From positions 1-8,085 of the forward strand of contig JANXSV010000243.1 in the NCBI GenBank assembly GCA_025356505.1: 8,085 nucleotides of DNA. Reading direction: 5' to 3'. Within the stretch, counting starts at the first letter, position 1; every line of letters begins with the position of its first letter. The notes beneath the pieces are model-generated. The model was not told the origin of the DNA. It saw only the letters and a list, made by a program, of their open reading frames with translations, and ran no database searches. Below, piece after piece: positions 6,665-8,085 of this stretch. This DNA comes from Methylovirgula sp. GTDB lineage: Bacteria > Pseudomonadota > Alphaproteobacteria > Rhizobiales > Beijerinckiaceae. A program made the position numbers and the translations under genes.

Positions 6665-7213
6665 CTAGATCCCCTCTTCGGCCAAAATCGCGATCCCCAA
6701 CCCTGACAAGTCAACATATTTTCGTGGGCTGGAGGGTATCAGCTTGATCGAGGAAATGCCAAGATCGCGTAAAATCTGCGCGCTGAGGCCAATTTTGCGC
6801 CATTCACCGACACGCCGGGATTCCGAACCGCCGCTGTCCTGTCCCGCCCGCTGAACAGGCAATCCTGTTGCTCCATCGCGCAGATAGATCAGCACGCCCT
6901 GTCCTACTCTCGCGAATCGGGCCAAAACCTTATGTATTGTCTCATCGCCACCGAATATATCTGTCAAAATATCAGCGCGATGCAGGCGGGCAAGGATAGT
7001 TGATCTTAGGACGATCGGCCGACGACGAAGGCAAAATACTATACTTCATCAGACGGGGCGACATCGGCAAAGCCTGTAAGTTCGCTACGCGGAGTTTTTA
7101 CCGGAAAGGTCGCTACCCGCTCCACCAGCTTTTCGCGCAGCTAGCGGTAGGCGATTAAGTCGGCGACAGATATACGAGCTGACCTTGAAGCCTGCGATCC
7201 ATGGTGCGAAGTA
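6665..7213 (-). pseudogene. RibBA/RibBX-type riboflavin gene relic (GTP-cyclohydrolase-II-like domain)
   Basis: Read on the minus strand, this is the C-terminal half of a RibBA-like protein, whose intact form joins DHBP synthase to a GTP-cyclohydrolase-II-like domain in riboflavin synthesis. Recognisable in order are ISVADLIAYR-LREKLVERV (from 7173), TGFADVAPSDEV-YFAFVVG (near 7015-7080), ARLHRADILTDIFGG (near 6950-7000), GVLIYLRDGATGLPV, ESRRVGEWRKIGLSAQILRDLGI and SSPRKYVDLSGLGIAIL, ending at TAG 6665-6667. TAG stops interrupt it at 7141-7143 and 7039-7041, both plausibly from CAG. A frameshift separates VVG from ARLHRAD, and another probably lies near 7180, before ISVADL. The synthase half is absent. 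The zinc cysteines of true GTP cyclohydrolase II (HSECLTGD...CDC) are not found at HRADILTD, so the ancestor was probably a RibBX-like form with a degenerate second domain. The last 100 codons remain open (6665-6967) but would make only a fragment. It lies tail to tail with permease 2. Confidence 0.82.
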
Positions 7214-7380
7214 CTTAAAAGAAAGCTTTCATCTAATGCACACTAGGAAGCAATGCCAACCGAGGCCGCTGAGGCTAATTCTCATTTAAATTTAGACCAA
7301 AACTGTTTCAAATCATTCAGCTGCGAACATCTATTGGCGTTGACGCCGGACATGTCTCTTGCTTCAAACATCTAGATTTC
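7214..7380. other. Intergenic stretch with no recognised feature
   Basis: Between the riboflavin-gene relic and the insertion sequence end I find no supported gene, RNA or repeat on either strand. It is more AT-rich than the surrounding DNA. It may hold further unrecognisable remains of the riboflavin gene, since homology fades near 7213 without a clear edge. Confidence 0.5.
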
Positions 7381-7396
7381 TGACCTTGCCCCGAAC
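7381..7396. repeat. Terminal inverted repeat of the IS3-family element
   Basis: The sequence tgaccttgccccgaac lies at the expected place just after the transposase stop and has the G/C-rich TGA-CCTTGCCCC pattern of IS407-group ends. The matching left repeat is outside the window, so the length is approximate. Confidence 0.65.
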
Positions 7397-7398
7397 TT

Positions 7399-8085
7399 CT
7401 ATCCAGTTTTGAGTTCGCTCGGATGGTTGATAATGGCTTGTTGGTTTTGTTTTGCAAGAGGCATGGACGCGGAGGCCCGTAGGGCCGGAGTGTCCATGCC
7501 TCTTGCGCGGTTTGCAAATTCGGCTGGCGTCTGGCCTTTGAGGCTCGAGTGGGGCCGATGGTGGTTGTAGTCGTTCCTCCATGTTGCCAGTTCGACGCGG
7601 GCCTGATGTAGTGCGCTAAACAGGGTGTCGTTCAACTTCTCATCCCTGAGCTTGCCGTTGAAGCTTTCGATGAAGCCGTTCTGCATGGGTTTTCCAGGAG
7701 CGATGTAGTGCCAGTCCACTTTTGCCTCATTTGCCCAATTCAGAATGGCGTTGCTGGTAAACTCCGTACCGTTGTCGCTGACAATCATTTTGGGTGATCC
7801 GCGTTGAGCGATGATTTGGTGAAGCTCATGCGCCACACGATGTCCCGACAGTGATGTGTCGGCAACCAGTGCCAGGCATTCACGGGTGCAATCGTCAATC
7901 ACCGTCAACACCCTGAACCTCCGGCAATCGGTGAACTGGTCGGAGACAAAATCGAGGCTCCAGCGCTGGTTCGGCAACAGTGGCACAAGCATTGGTGCGC
8001 GTGTGCCAAGTGCGCGCTTACGGCCCCCGCGCTTGCGCACAGACAGCTTCTCTTCACGGTACAACCAAAACAGCTTCTTGTGGTT
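7399..8085 (-). CDS. IS3-family transposase OrfB (DDE, rve domain), C-terminal part
   Basis: The frame is open through the right edge ([14 protein letters not shown] at 8085-8044), so the N-terminal HTH_21 region and start lie outside. A TTG at 8064 is not a real start. The visible 228 residues contain the integrase core that cuts and joins DNA during transposition. The DDE triad is Asp45 (WSLDFV), Asp104 (IVSDNGTEF) and Glu140 ([10 protein letters not shown]), numbered within the fragment. The spacing between the second Asp and the Glu is 35, as in IS3 elements. The family C-terminal motif is [20 protein letters not shown] (171-190). A tail of about 38 residues follows, partly encoded by a long palindrome at 7454-7506. 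No internal stop is seen, so the visible part is intact. In most IS3 elements OrfB is made with OrfA by programmed -1 frameshifting; that site is not in view. Confidence 0.92.
   Translation of the reverse strand, partial: NHKKLFWLYREEKLSVRKRGGRKRALGTRAPMLVPLLPNQRWSLDFVSDQFTDCRRFRVLTVIDDCTRECLALVADTSLSGHRVAHELHQIIAQRGSPKMIVSDNGTEFTSNAILNWANEAKVDWHYIAPGKPMQNGFIESFNGKLRDEKLNDTLFSALHQARVELATWRNDYNHHRPHSSLKGQTPAEFANRARGMDTPALRASASMPLAKQNQQAIINHPSELKTG
7454..7506. repeat. 53-base palindrome inside the transposase gene
   Basis: Arms gcaagaggcatggac (7454-7468) and gtccatgcctcttgc (7492-7506) are perfect 15-base inverted copies. Within them ggccc (7474-7478) and gggcc (7482-7486) form an inner stem around gta, separated from the outer stem by an asymmetric internal loop. 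It encodes the tail [19 protein letters not shown] of the transposase without breaking the frame. It has no adjoining T run on either strand. It could be a conserved structure of this insertion sequence or a small palindromic repeat that landed in the gene. Confidence 0.8.

Larger units (their letters stand above)
7381..8085 (-). mobile_element. IS3-family insertion sequence, one end (transposase 3' side), cut by the right edge
   Basis: The element holds the C-terminal part of an IS3-type transposase, and 18 bases beyond its stop comes tgaccttgccccgaac, which begins with TG as IS3 ends do and resembles the IS407-group terminal repeat TGA(C/T)CTGCCCC. The outer boundary is therefore placed at 7381. 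The other end, orfA and the target duplication lie outside the window. The bases just outside this end are tttc, so a 3-4 base duplication should end the same way on the far side. Group assignment (IS407) is tentative. Confidence 0.82.

Noticed and set aside
6665..6967. A standalone 100-residue protein gene
   Set aside because: It is only the tail of a riboflavin-type protein, and the similarity continues upstream through stops and a frameshift, so it is reported as a pseudogene.
7317..7582. Short minus-strand open frames overlapping the insertion sequence end
   Set aside because: They are out of frame with the transposase and in part run past the IS boundary into unrelated DNA, with no motif support.
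7399..8064. A complete 221-residue transposase starting at the TTG at 8064
   Set aside because: The frame stays open to the right edge with conserved residues NHKKLFW before it, so the gene is cut by the window rather than starting here.

Overview
The window reads as accessory DNA from a proteobacterium, most likely an alphaproteobacterium and possibly a sphingomonad. That guess rests on moderately high GC, the style of the riboflavin-gene relic and the type of insertion sequence. No rRNA or other taxonomic marker is present, so it stays tentative.

Positions 2-6607 form one plus-strand block. It opens with the C-terminal part of an M20C (PepD-like) dipeptidase that runs in from the left edge. 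Next is a broken epoxide hydrolase gene (894-1783), with an in-frame deletion of the catalytic core and a separate frameshift. A complete CUT2/ribose-type ABC importer follows: periplasmic binding protein (1825-2991), permease (3085-4062), double-domain ATPase (4059-5588) and a second, different permease (5585-6607). The last three genes are joined by 4-base ATGA overlaps. A strong hairpin at 3008-3045 separates the binding-protein gene from the membrane components, a place where such importers often use RNA structure to make more binding protein than permease. The substrate cannot be read from the sequence. The dipeptidase and former epoxide hydrolase beside it leave open a non-sugar or conjugated substrate.

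Positions 6608-7380 are decayed DNA. On the minus strand, about 6665-7213 is a relic of the GTP-cyclohydrolase-II-like C-terminal domain of a RibBA-type riboflavin protein, with two in-frame stops and at least one frameshift. It has lost its N-terminal synthase half. I see nothing identifiable at 7214-7380.

From 7381 to the right edge lies one end of an IS3-family insertion sequence, with the C-terminal 228 residues of its DDE transposase on the minus strand. A 53-base palindrome sits inside the transposase gene.

Overall this is an intact importer operon flanked by gene decay and an insertion sequence. I found no convincing evidence of a wholly undescribed system. The most useful leads are the importer's unknown substrate, the intercistronic hairpin, the asymmetric ATPase sites, the divergent dipeptidase motifs and the palindrome in the transposase gene.
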